Below are positions 9,736 through 18,714 of a DNA stretch of 64,000 nt, piece after piece. The position numbers were made by a program, and so were the translations under genes. The stretch lies in NCBI RefSeq assembly GCF_021261315.1, contig NZ_JAJSAX010000005.1, positions 1 to 64,000 on the forward strand, read 5' to 3'. Source of the stretch: Epilithonimonas sp. JDS. Lineage in GTDB: Bacteria; Bacteroidota; Bacteroidia; Flavobacteriales; Weeksellaceae. Position 1 is the first letter of the stretch. Each line of letters opens with the position of its first letter. The notes below the pieces were generated by a model that saw only the letters and a program-made list of their open reading frames with translations, made no database searches and was not told the DNA's origin.

Positions 9736-10044
9736 TCACTTCCTAGTTCTTTGTTTTCTGACTTTCAGTTCTTTCTTTTGATTAAGTTCCAGGAGATCCT
9801 TGAGTAAATAAGGAATAAACGTTAAATACCGTCCTTTGAATGGAATAAATGACAGATAGCCATCTTCTCTGCAGTTGTACAGACTTTTTTTACAGATTTT
9901 CAATCGGGTTATCAGTTCTTCATCGGTTATGAAGAGATCCAGGCTGTGCTCGATTTTAAAAGGTTTGGCTGAAGCATTAAAACAGTTTAATGCATTTTCA
10001 AAAGCCCTAGCGTCGGCTTCTGAAAGAGGAAAAATTGTTTTCAT
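9736..10044 (-). CDS. Small helix-turn-helix (excisionase-like) DNA-binding protein
   Basis: A 102-residue protein. Residues ~50-92 (ITDEELITRLKICKKSLYNC and the following DGYLSFIPFKGRYLTF) resemble the MerR/excisionase-type HTH common on Bacteroidota mobile elements: a recognition helix, a short wing, then a tyrosine/isoleucine stretch. The C-terminus is highly basic (KVRKQRTRK). No integrase sits next to it, so it may be a leftover of a mobile element or a small regulator. A weak -7-like box (TATATTTA) lies upstream on the minus strand. Assignment is by pattern, not by a close match. Confidence 0.6.
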   Translation of the reverse strand: MKTIFPLSEADARAFENALNCFNASAKPFKIEHSLDLFITDEELITRLKICKKSLYNCREDGYLSFIPFKGRYLTFIPYLLKDLLELNQKKELKVRKQRTRK

Positions 10045-10315
10045 TTAGATGTATTTTTGTTTTAATGTAAATATAATGAAATTATTAACTGTTGTACAAC
10101 TAGATAGTTAGGGATTTTAAAATAACTTGATAGTACGCTTTTACTAGTAGAAAATCAACCAAAACTTTGATCAAGTTTAAGTGTAGTTAAATTACACATC
10201 TCATTATAATGATACAATATAAATTAGAAGTAAGTAATAGTTTTAAAAAATAGAAAAGTTAATTATGTGGTAGGTTGTTTGTTGGCACTGGTTGAGCCAG
10301 TCAGCTTACAGAAGT

Positions 10316-10337
10316 CTTCGAGAGCCTCAGACTGACA
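10316..10337. repeat. REP-like arm (family A)
   Basis: CTTCGAGAGCCTCAGACTGACA, a variant of the arms at 11613, 11707, 22246, 26588 and 57153. The gene-free stretch 10045-10411 otherwise shows only AT-rich DNA. Confidence 0.7.
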
Positions 10338-10411
10338 AGGCGAATTACCCAGCAAGTCCTTAAACAACTGTTGACTGAGAATCCCGAAGTTACGCTAGAA
10401 AGCCTAAACCA

Positions 10412-10789
<378 letters not shown>

Positions 10790-11000
10790 TTAAACAATCT
10801 CAACTTTATGATTTACCAGGAAATTTTTGCTCCGTTTAAAGTTTGCGCTAACAAAATTTAAAACAATCTCATCACTATAATCTAAAACCTAAAACCTGCT
10901 ACCCAGAATGCCACCTTTAACAAACTTTTATAATTTCCGAAACCCCGATCGGCATTATATTTTCTTAACTGTTGACATATTAACACCAAAATAAAATATT

Positions 11001-11549
11001 ATGTCAAAGCAAATTGCAATACTCGCAACCAACGGCTTCGAAGAAAGCGAATTAAGTTCTCCAAAAGAACATCTTGAAAAACAAGGCTGGACAACTCACA
11101 TCATCAGCCCGAAAGTAGGAACCATAAAAGCCTGGGCAGAAAAGGACTGGGGAAAAGAATACGACGTGGACAAAACCCTGGATGAGGTGTCAGCTTCTGA
11201 TTATGATGCATTGGTATTGCCAGGCGGCGTGATCAATCCCGATCAGCTGAGAACAAACCAAGCTGCTTTGTCTTTTGTACAGGATTTCTTCACACAGCAC
11301 AAGCCGGTGGCTGCCATTTGTCATGGTCCTCAGATTCTGATCAGTGCGGGCGCTGTCGAGGGCAGAAAATTAACCTCTGTAGATTCCATTAGCATCGACC
11401 TTAAAAATGCCGGAGCCATCTGGGAAGACAGTGAAGTAGTGGTAGACAATGGTTTGGTAACCAGCCGTACACCGGAAGATCTGCCGGCCTTCAACGCCAA
11501 AATGGTAGAGGAAATCAACGAAGGTAAACACGAGGATCAAAACCTCTAA
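11001..11549 (+). CDS. DJ-1/PfpI family protein
   Basis: A 182-residue type 1 glutamine amidotransferase-like protein of the PfpI/YhbO group. The nucleophile elbow is AAICHGPQ, with Cys107 followed by His108, and the conserved acidic residue is near Glu15 in NGFEESE. Members act as glyoxalase III, deglycase or stress-protective enzymes, and the exact activity is debated, so I name the family only. Length is normal and no signal peptide is present. It is monocistronic: a terminator follows 24 bp after the stop. Confidence 0.9.
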   Translation: MSKQIAILATNGFEESELSSPKEHLEKQGWTTHIISPKVGTIKAWAEKDWGKEYDVDKTLDEVSASDYDALVLPGGVINPDQLRTNQAALSFVQDFFTQHKPVAAICHGPQILISAGAVEGRKLTSVDSISIDLKNAGAIWEDSEVVVDNGLVTSRTPEDLPAFNAKMVEEINEGKHEDQNL

Positions 11550-11573
11550 ACGTTTTTCTGATTTAATCATATT

Positions 11574-11603
11574 AAGACCTGGGTTTTTGCCTGGGTCTTT
11601 TTT
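11574..11603 (+). terminator. Terminator of the PfpI gene
   Basis: A 10-bp stem with two G-U pairs (AAGACCTGGG with CCTGGGTCTT) and a T tail. Confidence 0.75.
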
Positions 11604-11612
11604 GTTGGATTG

Positions 11613-11728
11613 CTTCGAGAGCCTCAGCATGACAGGTGAGTGGGAGAGTGGGAGGGTTTTAGGGTTTTAGGGTTGGAGGGTTTGGATTGTGGTCAGGTTT
11701 GAGGTGCTTCGAGAGCCTCAGCATGACA
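11613..11728. repeat. Two REP-like arms in G/T-rich DNA
   Basis: CTTCGAGAGCCTCAGCATGACA occurs at 11613-11634 and again at 11707-11728, 94 bp apart in the same orientation. The DNA between and after (11635-11790) is strongly G/T-rich with repeated GGGTTTTAGGG. The gene-free stretch 11604-12082 contains nothing else I can name. Confidence 0.8.
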
Positions 11729-12082
11729 GGTGGGTTGGAGAGTTGGAGAGTTAGAGCGTTTTAGGGTTTAGAGGGTTTTGGTAAGTTTTGGGGTATTTAA
11801 AGAATCTTTAAAACAACTCGTTATTCCAACTAGTGAATGCCACTCTGGTGGATGAGGGCTGAAGTCAAAACTCTTGTTAAACTTTTAAAAATCGGTTATT
11901 TCTAAAGTTTCAATGACTTATTTGAATTTCGAAGTATAAGGTACTTAAAGCCAGGAATTCTGTTAAACTTTATGCAATGCACTTCTATTTCAATTAAATT
12001 AATTACTTTAGCGCCCCCGTTGATTATTAGTTAATAATATTGAACTATTTTTTAACCGGACATAACAAATAATCCATTATCT

Positions 12083-12631
12083 GTGATTAATAAAGGTCAA
12101 ATCGTAGAAATACCAGCTACATCTTCAATTTATAATGATGATGAGGGCGTCTTTTCATCAAAGAAAGATCAACTGATCCGCAAAACAGCCAAAAGAAATT
12201 ACGGTCTCTTTGACGGTTTTCTGGTTGGCGAGCATCAGGGTGTTGCGCAATTTAAACTCGGACAGCGGAAGGGCATCAATGTCGGTGGAAAAGCAGCACC
12301 GCTTTACGTCATTGGAATTAATGCCGCTACCAATCAGCTTTTCGTAGGAGAGGGCGAAGACCATCCCGGACTTTGGACCGATGTTCTTTCATTTTCCACA
12401 GATCGGATTGAGCTGAATGGCTTAAATCCAAGTCCTGAGGAATCTGAACTGGGAATCGCAGTCAGCATCCATTCCCCAATTGCAGACATTGATATCATCG
12501 CTACACTTTATCTCTTTGATTCAACTTTGTTTCTGGAATTTGAAGCGCCGGTTTCAATCGCCATTCAGGATCATCCGCTGGAGATCTATTTTGACGATCA
12601 TTCTGCACCCACAATTAAAATAATTAATTAA
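12083..12631 (+). CDS. MnmA C-terminal (PRC-barrel) domain protein without the enzyme half
   Basis: A 182-residue protein whose first ~110 residues match the C-terminal beta-barrel region of the tRNA 2-thiouridylase MnmA: LVGEHQGVAQFKLGQRKGIN at 47-66, then the FVGEGEDHPGLW motif at 87-98. The ATP-pyrophosphatase domain and both catalytic cysteines of MnmA are absent. An in-frame TAA lies 30 bp upstream of the GTG start, so the frame is not simply a mis-called start. It may bind tRNA or be a decayed duplicate; the second half (100-182) is unlike MnmA and intact, which argues against recent decay. The stop is 12 bp before the secreted endonuclease gene. Confidence 0.8.
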   Translation: MINKGQIVEIPATSSIYNDDEGVFSSKKDQLIRKTAKRNYGLFDGFLVGEHQGVAQFKLGQRKGINVGGKAAPLYVIGINAATNQLFVGEGEDHPGLWTDVLSFSTDRIELNGLNPSPEESELGIAVSIHSPIADIDIIATLYLFDSTLFLEFEAPVSIAIQDHPLEIYFDDHSAPTIKIIN

Positions 12632-12643
12632 ATAGAATTAAGT

Positions 12644-14401
12644 ATGAAATTAAAATTTTCATTTTTCGCAAGTGTTATTTCATTTGTATCTTTTGCACAG
12701 TCGGCTCCGTCTTACTATTCCGGCGTCAACTTCAGCAAAACAAAAAACGAACTGAAAAATGACCTTGCAACACTTATTACAACAACGCACACGCAGACCA
12801 TCAGTTATTCTGAAGGTTTGAAAAATCTGTTCAAGACAAGTGATGCAGATCCTGCAAATCCTTCCAATCTGCTTTTGATCTATGGTTCACAAGCTTCCGG
12901 AACACATCAGAGAAGCCGTCCGTACACAGGACAGTGGAATCGTGAGCACGTTTATGCTAAATCTAAAGGAACACCTAACTTGGGTGAGTCAGGTCCGGGT
13001 TCGGATGGTCACCACCTTCGTCCGGCAGACAACACGCTGAACAGTACAAGAGGAAGCCTTCTTTTTGATGACGGAACGGGCGCAACTGCTTACAAAACAA
13101 GCCGTGGCGGCTGGTACCCAGGTGAGGAGTGGAAAGGCGATGTCGCAAGAATCCTGATGTATATGTACGTGAGATACAACTCAAGATGTCTTCCTTTGAA
13201 CATCACTATGAATCCTGCCACTTACTCTTCCGACTTCCCGGATATCCTTTTGAAATGGAATGTAGAAGATCCGGTTTCAGCATTCGAAATTCAAAGAAAT
13301 AATGTGGTTGCAGGAATTCAGAAAAACAGAAATCCATTTATAGACAATCCTTATCTGGCAACTGTAATCTGGGGTGGCCCAGCTGCACAGAATACGTGGC
13401 CGGATACCTTCAATGGCGGAACAACTGTGGATACGGAAGTGCCGTCAACGCCTCTTAATTTAGTCTCTACAACTGCTAGTGCAACAACAGTTTCGTTGGC
13501 TTGGAGCGCCTCTTCAGATAATATTGGCGTTGCTGGATACGATATCTATGTGGACAATGTCCTTAAAACCTCTGTTTCTACAAATAGCGGAACGGTAACA
13601 GGATTGACGCAAGGCACTGAATACAGTTTCTACGTCGTTGCAAAAGATGCAGCAGGCAACAGATCCGGAAACAGCAACACAATAGTGGTAAAAACCCCAG
13701 GACCTGGAAACCCGGGAGAGGCGGAAACGACTTGTGGAACAGAAGATTTCGAAAATATACCGGCAACCAACTCTTCTTACTTAGACAGAGAATGGTCTAA
13801 CAAAGGTATCGTGTGGACAGCAACTTCTGCAAGAACAGACAAGCAAATCTATATAGACGGAGATGCTAACAAAGCGATCTGCATCAGAAAAGGAAGCCTT
13901 AAATCCTCAACGATCTCTGGCGGAATCGGATCATTAACTGTGAAAACCTATCTTCCTTTTGCCGATTCAAACGGAAGCTATACTTTGAAAGTAAACGGTG
14001 TGGTGAAAGGTCAGATTCCTTACTCCAAAACTGCAACAAATGTTACCATTAGCAACATCAATGTAGAAGGAAATATCGTGATCGAACTGGTGGATGATAC
14101 TACAAGCAACCGCGTATCATTTGACAACCTATCCTGGACTTGTTACACAAAACTGGCAACAGAAGACGCAGCAGCTAAAAATCAGAAATTGTCTGTCTAT
14201 CCAAACCCTGTGAAGAACAACCAGTTCTACATCAGCGGCATCGATAAAAACGAAACAGTGAAGATCTACAGCCTGAATGGTCAATTGGTACAAACCATCG
14301 ACAAAGTTGAGGATAAAGGAAAAGTAACATTGCATAAATTACCAAAAGGTGTTTATGTTGTGAAAACTAAAAACCAGTCTTCAAAGATTATTGTTGAATA
14401 A
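12644..14401 (+). CDS. Secreted endonuclease I family protein with FN3 and T9SS sorting domain
   Basis: A 585-residue extracellular nuclease. A signal peptide (residues 1-18, ending SFAQ) leads into an endonuclease I domain with the motif region at 98-136: WNREHVYAKSKG, SDGHHLRPAD and NSTRGSL, which carries the catalytic His and Asn residues. A fibronectin type III domain spans ~266-350, a beta-rich module follows, and the last ~75 residues are a T9SS type A sorting domain (KLSVYPNPV near 515, then GQLVQTI and LPKGVYVVK). It should degrade environmental DNA for nutrients after export across the outer membrane. A terminator follows directly. Confidence 0.94.
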   Translation: MKLKFSFFASVISFVSFAQSAPSYYSGVNFSKTKNELKNDLATLITTTHTQTISYSEGLKNLFKTSDADPANPSNLLLIYGSQASGTHQRSRPYTGQWNREHVYAKSKGTPNLGESGPGSDGHHLRPADNTLNSTRGSLLFDDGTGATAYKTSRGGWYPGEEWKGDVARILMYMYVRYNSRCLPLNITMNPATYSSDFPDILLKWNVEDPVSAFEIQRNNVVAGIQKNRNPFIDNPYLATVIWGGPAAQNTWPDTFNGGTTVDTEVPSTPLNLVSTTASATTVSLAWSASSDNIGVAGYDIYVDNVLKTSVSTNSGTVTGLTQGTEYSFYVVAKDAAGNRSGNSNTIVVKTPGPGNPGEAETTCGTEDFENIPATNSSYLDREWSNKGIVWTATSARTDKQIYIDGDANKAICIRKGSLKSSTISGGIGSLTVKTYLPFADSNGSYTLKVNGVVKGQIPYSKTATNVTISNINVEGNIVIELVDDTTSNRVSFDNLSWTCYTKLATEDAAAKNQKLSVYPNPVKNNQFYISGIDKNETVKIYSLNGQLVQTIDKVEDKGKVTLHKLPKGVYVVKTKNQSSKIIVE

Positions 14402-14428
14402 TTTGCAGCAATAACAATTGAAATATTA

Positions 14429-14459
14429 AAACCCGGAAGATTTGTCTTCCGGGTTTTTT
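14429..14459 (+). terminator. Terminator of the endonuclease gene
   Basis: Stem ACCCGGAAGA/TCTTCCGGGT with a TTTG loop and a run of Ts. Confidence 0.9.
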
Positions 14460-14493
14460 GTTGGCATTAATAGAGATTGTTATTAAGATGATT

Positions 14494-14565
14494 TAGGCAG
14501 CTGTTTCCGCGCTCCATTCCCTCCCGATTTTACATCGGGATACATTGGTCAGGCTGCAGATTCTA
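14494..14565. repeat. GGCAGC/GGCTGCAG intergenic repeat (family B), short copy
   Basis: Starts GGCAGCTGTTTCCGC and ends AGGCTGCAGATTC, with an internal hairpin CCCGATTTTACATCGGG. Related longer copies are at 22081-22191 and 41361-41452. Confidence 0.75.
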
Positions 14566-14676
14566 CATTGATAACGTTTTATCTTAAAATTGAAGCCACT
14601 GTAAAGATTAAAGGGATAAGTTACTCACTGCTTTGTTAATTATTTATTGCCGCTGACAGGTTCTTTACACACAACA

Positions 14677-14703
14677 AAAGCCTGAGAATCTCTCAGGCTT
14701 TTT
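14677..14703. terminator. Bidirectional terminator
   Basis: AAAAGCCTGAGA pairs with TCTCAGGCTTTT. It lies between convergent genes and can serve the bglX transcript on the minus strand. Confidence 0.85.
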
Positions 14704-14728
14704 GTTATGATTTAATTAAAAATGATTT

Positions 14729-16990
14729 CTACTTCAAAGTAAACTTCACTTTAGTTTTGATATTGTCAGAAGCGTTGCCAATCAAAGCTTCAAAATCGCC
14801 AGGTTCAGCAACCCAGGCATGTTTGTCCGCATCGAAAAAACTTAAAGCGGCTTTGTCAATAATAATGCTTACTTCTTTCTCTTCTCCAGGATTCAGGAAT
14901 ACTTTCTCGAAACCTTTCAGTTCCTTAGTTGGTCTTGGAAGAGAAGATTTTAAATCCGAAATATAAAGCTGAGCCACTTCGGCACCTGCTTTTTTACCGG
15001 TATTTTTAACTGTAAATGTGAAAGTGATTTTATCATCCTGACCAATTGTTGTTTTATCAGCCTTAGCTTTTCCAAACTCAAATGTGGTATAACTCAACCC
15101 GTGACCAAAACTGAAAAGCGGTTTGATCTTCTTCGTATCGTGCCAGCGGTAGCCCACAAAAATACCTTCGTTATAAGTAATGTTAATCGGATTTTTCTGA
15201 TCTGCACCTTTTCCGGCAGCCAGCTCTTCTTTATTCCCGGGATATTCACCCAACTGGTGCGCTGAGTTATCTTCCAATTTCACAGGGAAAGTAAACGGCA
15301 GTTTCCCGGAAGGATTTGCGTCACCGGCAAGAACTGAAGCTAACGAATTACCAGCTTCTGAACCCAGATACCAAGATTCTACAATCGCAGGAACATCCTT
15401 GATCCACGGCATGGCCACCGCATTCCCGGAAACCAAAACCACAGCAAAATTCTTATTCGCCTTTGCCAAAGCCGCAATCACATTATCCTGATTGTACGGT
15501 AAGCCGTAGCTTTTTCTGTCAACACCTTCTGCATCCTGATGATCTGCTTTGTTCAATCCGCCGACGAAGATCACAAAGTCTGATTTTTTGGCTAATTCTA
15601 CCGCTTCATTCAGAATCACCTCGGCAGAACGGTCGTCTTTCAGATCCTGTCCAGATTTGACACCGTTATATTCACCGCCAGGATCGCCAACGTAACCTCT
15701 TGCAAATTTCACTTCAGCCTGTTTTCCAAATCGGGATTTGATTCCATCCAAAGGCAATGTTTCGTATTTAGCTTTCAAAGAAGAAGAACCGCCGCCGACA
15801 GTCATCATTTTGATGGCATTTTCACCAATGACAGCAATGGTTTTAACTTTATTAAGGTCAATCGGTAGTATGTTGTTTTGATTTTTTAATAATACAATTC
15901 CTTCTTCACCCACTTGCTTTGCAACCGCTTTATGATCTTCCGAACCTACATTTCCAAGAGGCTTGTTTTTGTTCATTGTGGTTTTATAGGCCAGATTCAG
16001 AAGTCTCGTAACTTTGTCGTCAAGCTCTTTGGTACCTACTTTTCCGGATTTAATCAGATTAAGATAAGGCTGAGCCAGATAATAATTGTCGTAAGCATTT
16101 TTGGTTCCGGCAGAAAGTCCGTTGGTCCAGCTTCCAAATTCCAGATCCAATCCGTTTTTGATTGCCTGTTCCGTATTATTAACTGCGCCCCAGTCTGAGA
16201 CTACAACGCCTTTATAGTTCCATTCGCCTTTCAGAATATCATTCAATAAATACTGATTCTGGCTGGCGTACTGGCCTTTGTACATATCATAAGCACCCAT
16301 AATCGTCCACGAGTCACCTTCCGTAACTGCAGCTTTGAAAGGTGGAAGATAGAGCTCGTACAAAGCGCGGTCATCTACTTTCACATTACTCGTATGACGG
16401 AACATCTCTTGGTTGTTCAATGCATAATGTTTAACCGAAGTCGCAACGCCATTAGATTGTACACCTTGTATGTAAGGAACCACCATTTTGGAAGTTAGGA
16501 AAGGATCTTCACCCATATATTCGAAGTTTCTTCCGTTGAGAGGTGTCCTGTAAATATTAACACCAGGTCCAAGCAAAATATCTTTTTTTCTGTATCGCGC
16601 CTCTTCGCCAAGTGCTTTCCCATAATTCCAAGACATTTTTTTGTTCCAGGTTGCAGAAAGCGCTGTCAACGCAGGGTAGGCGATGATGGAATCATTTGTC
16701 CAGCCAGCCTGGTCCCATTCGTCCCATTTCACTTCAGCACGCACACCGTGAGGACCGTCAGTTGTCCAGAATTCCGGGATTCCCAATCTTGGAACGCCAG
16801 AGGAACTGAATTTGGATTGTGCGTGCAGCATTGCCACTTTTTCTTCCAAAGTCATTCTGGAAAGCGCATCTTTTACCCGCTGTTCCACAGGTTTTGAATC
16901 ATCAAGGTAAATAGGAGTTGTTTTGCTTTGTGCCGTTGAGGCTGTATATGTCAGTGTTATAAGACTAAGAAAGACAATTTTCTTTAACAT
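14729..16990 (-). CDS. bglX: Periplasmic beta-glucosidase, GH3
   Basis: A 753-residue glycoside hydrolase family 3 enzyme that should release terminal beta-linked glucose from oligosaccharides. A signal peptide (1-20, TASTA then Q) exports it to the periplasm. The TIM-barrel domain (~35-350) carries the nucleophile Asp266 in VVVSDWGAV and the substrate-site KHYALNN at 187-193; the alpha/beta sandwich (~365-590) and a C-terminal FN3-like domain (~655-750) complete the usual GH3 layout. No sorting domain is present, unlike its T9SS neighbour. A -7 box (TACATTTG) lies 24 bp upstream. Confidence 0.95.
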   Translation of the reverse strand: MLKKIVFLSLITLTYTASTAQSKTTPIYLDDSKPVEQRVKDALSRMTLEEKVAMLHAQSKFSSSGVPRLGIPEFWTTDGPHGVRAEVKWDEWDQAGWTNDSIIAYPALTALSATWNKKMSWNYGKALGEEARYRKKDILLGPGVNIYRTPLNGRNFEYMGEDPFLTSKMVVPYIQGVQSNGVATSVKHYALNNQEMFRHTSNVKVDDRALYELYLPPFKAAVTEGDSWTIMGAYDMYKGQYASQNQYLLNDILKGEWNYKGVVVSDWGAVNNTEQAIKNGLDLEFGSWTNGLSAGTKNAYDNYYLAQPYLNLIKSGKVGTKELDDKVTRLLNLAYKTTMNKNKPLGNVGSEDHKAVAKQVGEEGIVLLKNQNNILPIDLNKVKTIAVIGENAIKMMTVGGGSSSLKAKYETLPLDGIKSRFGKQAEVKFARGYVGDPGGEYNGVKSGQDLKDDRSAEVILNEAVELAKKSDFVIFVGGLNKADHQDAEGVDRKSYGLPYNQDNVIAALAKANKNFAVVLVSGNAVAMPWIKDVPAIVESWYLGSEAGNSLASVLAGDANPSGKLPFTFPVKLEDNSAHQLGEYPGNKEELAAGKGADQKNPINITYNEGIFVGYRWHDTKKIKPLFSFGHGLSYTTFEFGKAKADKTTIGQDDKITFTFTVKNTGKKAGAEVAQLYISDLKSSLPRPTKELKGFEKVFLNPGEEKEVSIIIDKAALSFFDADKHAWVAEPGDFEALIGNASDNIKTKVKFTLK

Positions 16991-17013
16991 AAAATATATT
17001 TAGTGGTTGTTGA

Positions 17014-17021
17014 CAAATGTA
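17014..17021 (-). promoter_or_regulatory. -7 box for bglX
   Basis: TACATTTG on the minus strand fits the Bacteroidota TAnnTTTG consensus, 24-31 bp upstream of the start codon. No clear -33 TTG is seen. Confidence 0.6.
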
Positions 17022-17141
17022 ATAAAATCTTTATTATCTCACTATGGGAAAATAAAGATTTTTTAATTAAATCAAAACTTTGCAGAGTTTCTTACTTGTG
17101 CAAAAGTAAGATTTGTTCATATTAAATTCATTTAAAACCGC

Positions 17142-17167
17142 AAAAAAAGACCTGAATGATTCAGGCC
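17142..17167 (-). terminator. Terminator of the 127-residue protein gene
   Basis: CCTGAATGATTCAGG folds on itself, with a T run following on the minus strand. Confidence 0.8.
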
Positions 17168-17209
17168 TAAGTATGTAAAATATCGATTTGAATTTAAGTT
17201 AATTCATTG

Positions 17210-17593
17210 TTACTGGATGATTCTGATCGTGTCTGGCTCATTGATATCCAGTTTGTCAATCAGTTTCTGAATGTTTTCCAAATCCTTCAAAACTTTCTGA
17301 TATGATGATCGTGCATAGTCTGCGAAAGAGGCTGTGGTGTTCATATCATCAACATTTTTGAAGACATTAATTTCCGGATTCTCTACCGTGTCGTCCTTAT
17401 AATTAGCCAGGCAATCTTCTATCGCTTTCTTCTTTCTTTTGCAAATGACTTTACTTTTCAATTTCTTAAGAGAACTGATCAAATAAGGACTGTCGTTGTA
17501 GGGATTCACAAAATCTGCATTTCCAGATTCTTCCTGATAAACATGGTATGTGTTTTCGTTGCTTGGCGTAAGAAAGTTTTTGTCGAAGATCAT
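17210..17593 (-). CDS. Hypothetical protein
   Basis: A 127-residue soluble protein with no family I recognise. Residues ~40-70 are basic and cysteine-containing (KKLKSKVICKRKKKAIEDCL), and residues ~88-120 look like a helix with regular leucines and isoleucines (VLKDLENIQKLIDKL). There is no signal peptide. It is a single gene with its own terminator and a divergent neighbour 224 bp away. Confidence 0.6.
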   Translation of the reverse strand: MIFDKNFLTPSNENTYHVYQEESGNADFVNPYNDSPYLISSLKKLKSKVICKRKKKAIEDCLANYKDDTVENPEINVFKNVDDMNTTASFADYARSSYQKVLKDLENIQKLIDKLDINEPDTIRIIQ

Positions 17594-17778
17594 AGCGTTA
17601 CGGATTTAGAATTGTGAATCAATAATGAAGTTTGTTTGAATTTTCATTATCAATTTTAAGACCAATTTCAACTTCATATCTGTACTTTGCGAATTTTATT
17701 TTCGATTATATAATTGAGGATAAGTGCCCAAATTTTTAAATCATATCATAAATCAACACATTTGAATTTGAAAGTCGA

Positions 17779-17786
17779 TACATTTG
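17779..17786 (+). promoter_or_regulatory. -7 box for the FMN reductase gene
   Basis: TACATTTG, matching TAnnTTTG, 31 bp before the ATG. TTTG at 17761-17764 is a possible but closely spaced -33 element. Confidence 0.6.
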
Positions 17787-17817
17787 CGTCTTTAAAATTC
17801 AAATAAATTCAAACCCA

Positions 17818-18354
17818 ATGAAAATACTAGCATTTGGCGGAAGCAACGCCAAAGATTCAATCAATAAAAAATTAGCTGAATACGCAGCAAAACAATTTGC
17901 AGGAGCAGAAGTGGAAGTCCTTGACCTGAATGATTTCGAGATGCCACTCTTCAGCACAGACAGAGAAAAGCACGACGGAATTCCAACTTTAGCTTTGAGA
18001 TTTGCTGAAAAAGTAGATTCTGCGGACTTGCTGATCATTTCTTTAGCTGAGCATAACAGTACTTATACAGTTGCTTTTAAAAATATATTTGACTGGGTTT
18101 CAAGAATCAAGGATAGAAAGCATTTTGGCGAAAAACCGGTTTTCCTTTTGGCAACTGCGCCTGGCCCTGGAGGTGGCAAGAATGTGGTAGCAGCCTTTGA
18201 AGCAAGAGCACCTTTCAGCGGCGCTAATATTTTACAAAGCTTTACATTACCAAAATTCAAAGAGAGTTTTGATGCAGAACAAGGGATTGTGAATGAGGAG
18301 AAAAAGGCGGAGTTCGAAGAAAAATTATCTATTGTTAAAAACTTTTTTGGATAA
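17818..18354 (+). CDS. NAD(P)H-dependent FMN reductase family oxidoreductase
   Basis: A 178-residue flavodoxin-fold flavoprotein that should reduce FMN or a quinone-like substrate with NAD(P)H in the cytosol. It begins with a first strand and phosphate loop MKILAFGGSNAKDSINKKL, has the active-site-like segment EHNSTYTVAFKNIFDWVSR (~79-97) and the glycine-rich loop TAPGPGGGKN. Length fits the family. The true substrate cannot be told from sequence. It is the last gene before the purine cluster leader and has a good -7 box. Confidence 0.88.
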   Translation: MKILAFGGSNAKDSINKKLAEYAAKQFAGAEVEVLDLNDFEMPLFSTDREKHDGIPTLALRFAEKVDSADLLIISLAEHNSTYTVAFKNIFDWVSRIKDRKHFGEKPVFLLATAPGPGGGKNVVAAFEARAPFSGANILQSFTLPKFKESFDAEQGIVNEEKKAEFEEKLSIVKNFFG

Positions 18355-18382
18355 GATTTTGGAAATTGATATTAAGAATGCT

Positions 18383-18390
18383 TAACTTTG
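18383..18390 (+). promoter_or_regulatory. -7 box of the purM leader unit
   Basis: TAACTTTG, a consensus TAnnTTTG, 17 bp before a 27-codon ORF. Confidence 0.6.
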
Positions 18391-18406
18391 TCATCAAATA
18401 AGGACA

Positions 18407-18490
18407 ATGAAAATTCAACAAGTTCATTTTGAGAAGTATCCTAATTCTTGCAAAGAGAATTACATAAACACCTCCGAACTTGTGGACTAA
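18407..18490 (+). CDS. Candidate 27-residue small protein / leader peptide
   Basis: An ATG-started ORF of 27 codons ending in TAA. Its N-terminus reads MKIQQVHFEKYPNSC. It is preceded by AGGA and a consensus -7 box and followed eight bases later by an intrinsic terminator, so promoter, ORF and terminator form a complete short transcription unit ~320 bp before purM. It is hydrophilic, with no membrane segment or lipobox. It could be a real small protein, a leader peptide of an attenuator, or a chance ORF inside a small RNA. I know no homologue. Confidence 0.4.
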   Translation: MKIQQVHFEKYPNSCKENYINTSELVD

Positions 18491-18497
18491 AATAACG

Positions 18498-18528
18498 GCC
18501 GATAATCTAAAAGATTGTCGGCTTTTTT
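18498..18528 (+). terminator. Terminator upstream of purM
   Basis: GCCGATAATCT pairs with AGATTGTCGGC (one G-U pair), followed by TTTTTT. Confidence 0.8.
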
Positions 18529-18582
18529 ATTTTAAAAATTTGAAAAAGTAAGTTTGAAATAAATCTAGTAAATTCTGATATT

Positions 18583-18607
18583 CTTTCAGGCCTCAAAAAC
18601 CTGAAAG
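18583..18607. repeat. Hairpin in the purM leader
   Basis: CTTTCAGG and CCTGAAAG flank a 9-nt spacer (CCTCAAAAA). No T tail follows, so it is not a terminator. Confidence 0.55.
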
Positions 18608-18633
18608 AGTTGATGAAGAGAAAAAAAATCAAA

Positions 18634-18655
18634 CTAGCCACAGCGTGGCGACCGA
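18634..18655 (+). repeat. Small hairpin ending GCGACC, purM side
   Basis: TAGCCACAGCGTGGCGACC: GCCAC/GTGGC around AGC, then GACC. It matches in shape the hairpin before purH. Confidence 0.6.
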
Positions 18656-18714
18656 TTTATCAGCATTGGATTTCAATCTAATGAATAAGAATAAATGAAA
18701 TTAAAAATCTAAAA

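Noticed and set aside
9736-10044. Active mobile element around the HTH gene
   Set aside because: No integrase, transposase, mobilisation gene or terminal repeats accompany it.
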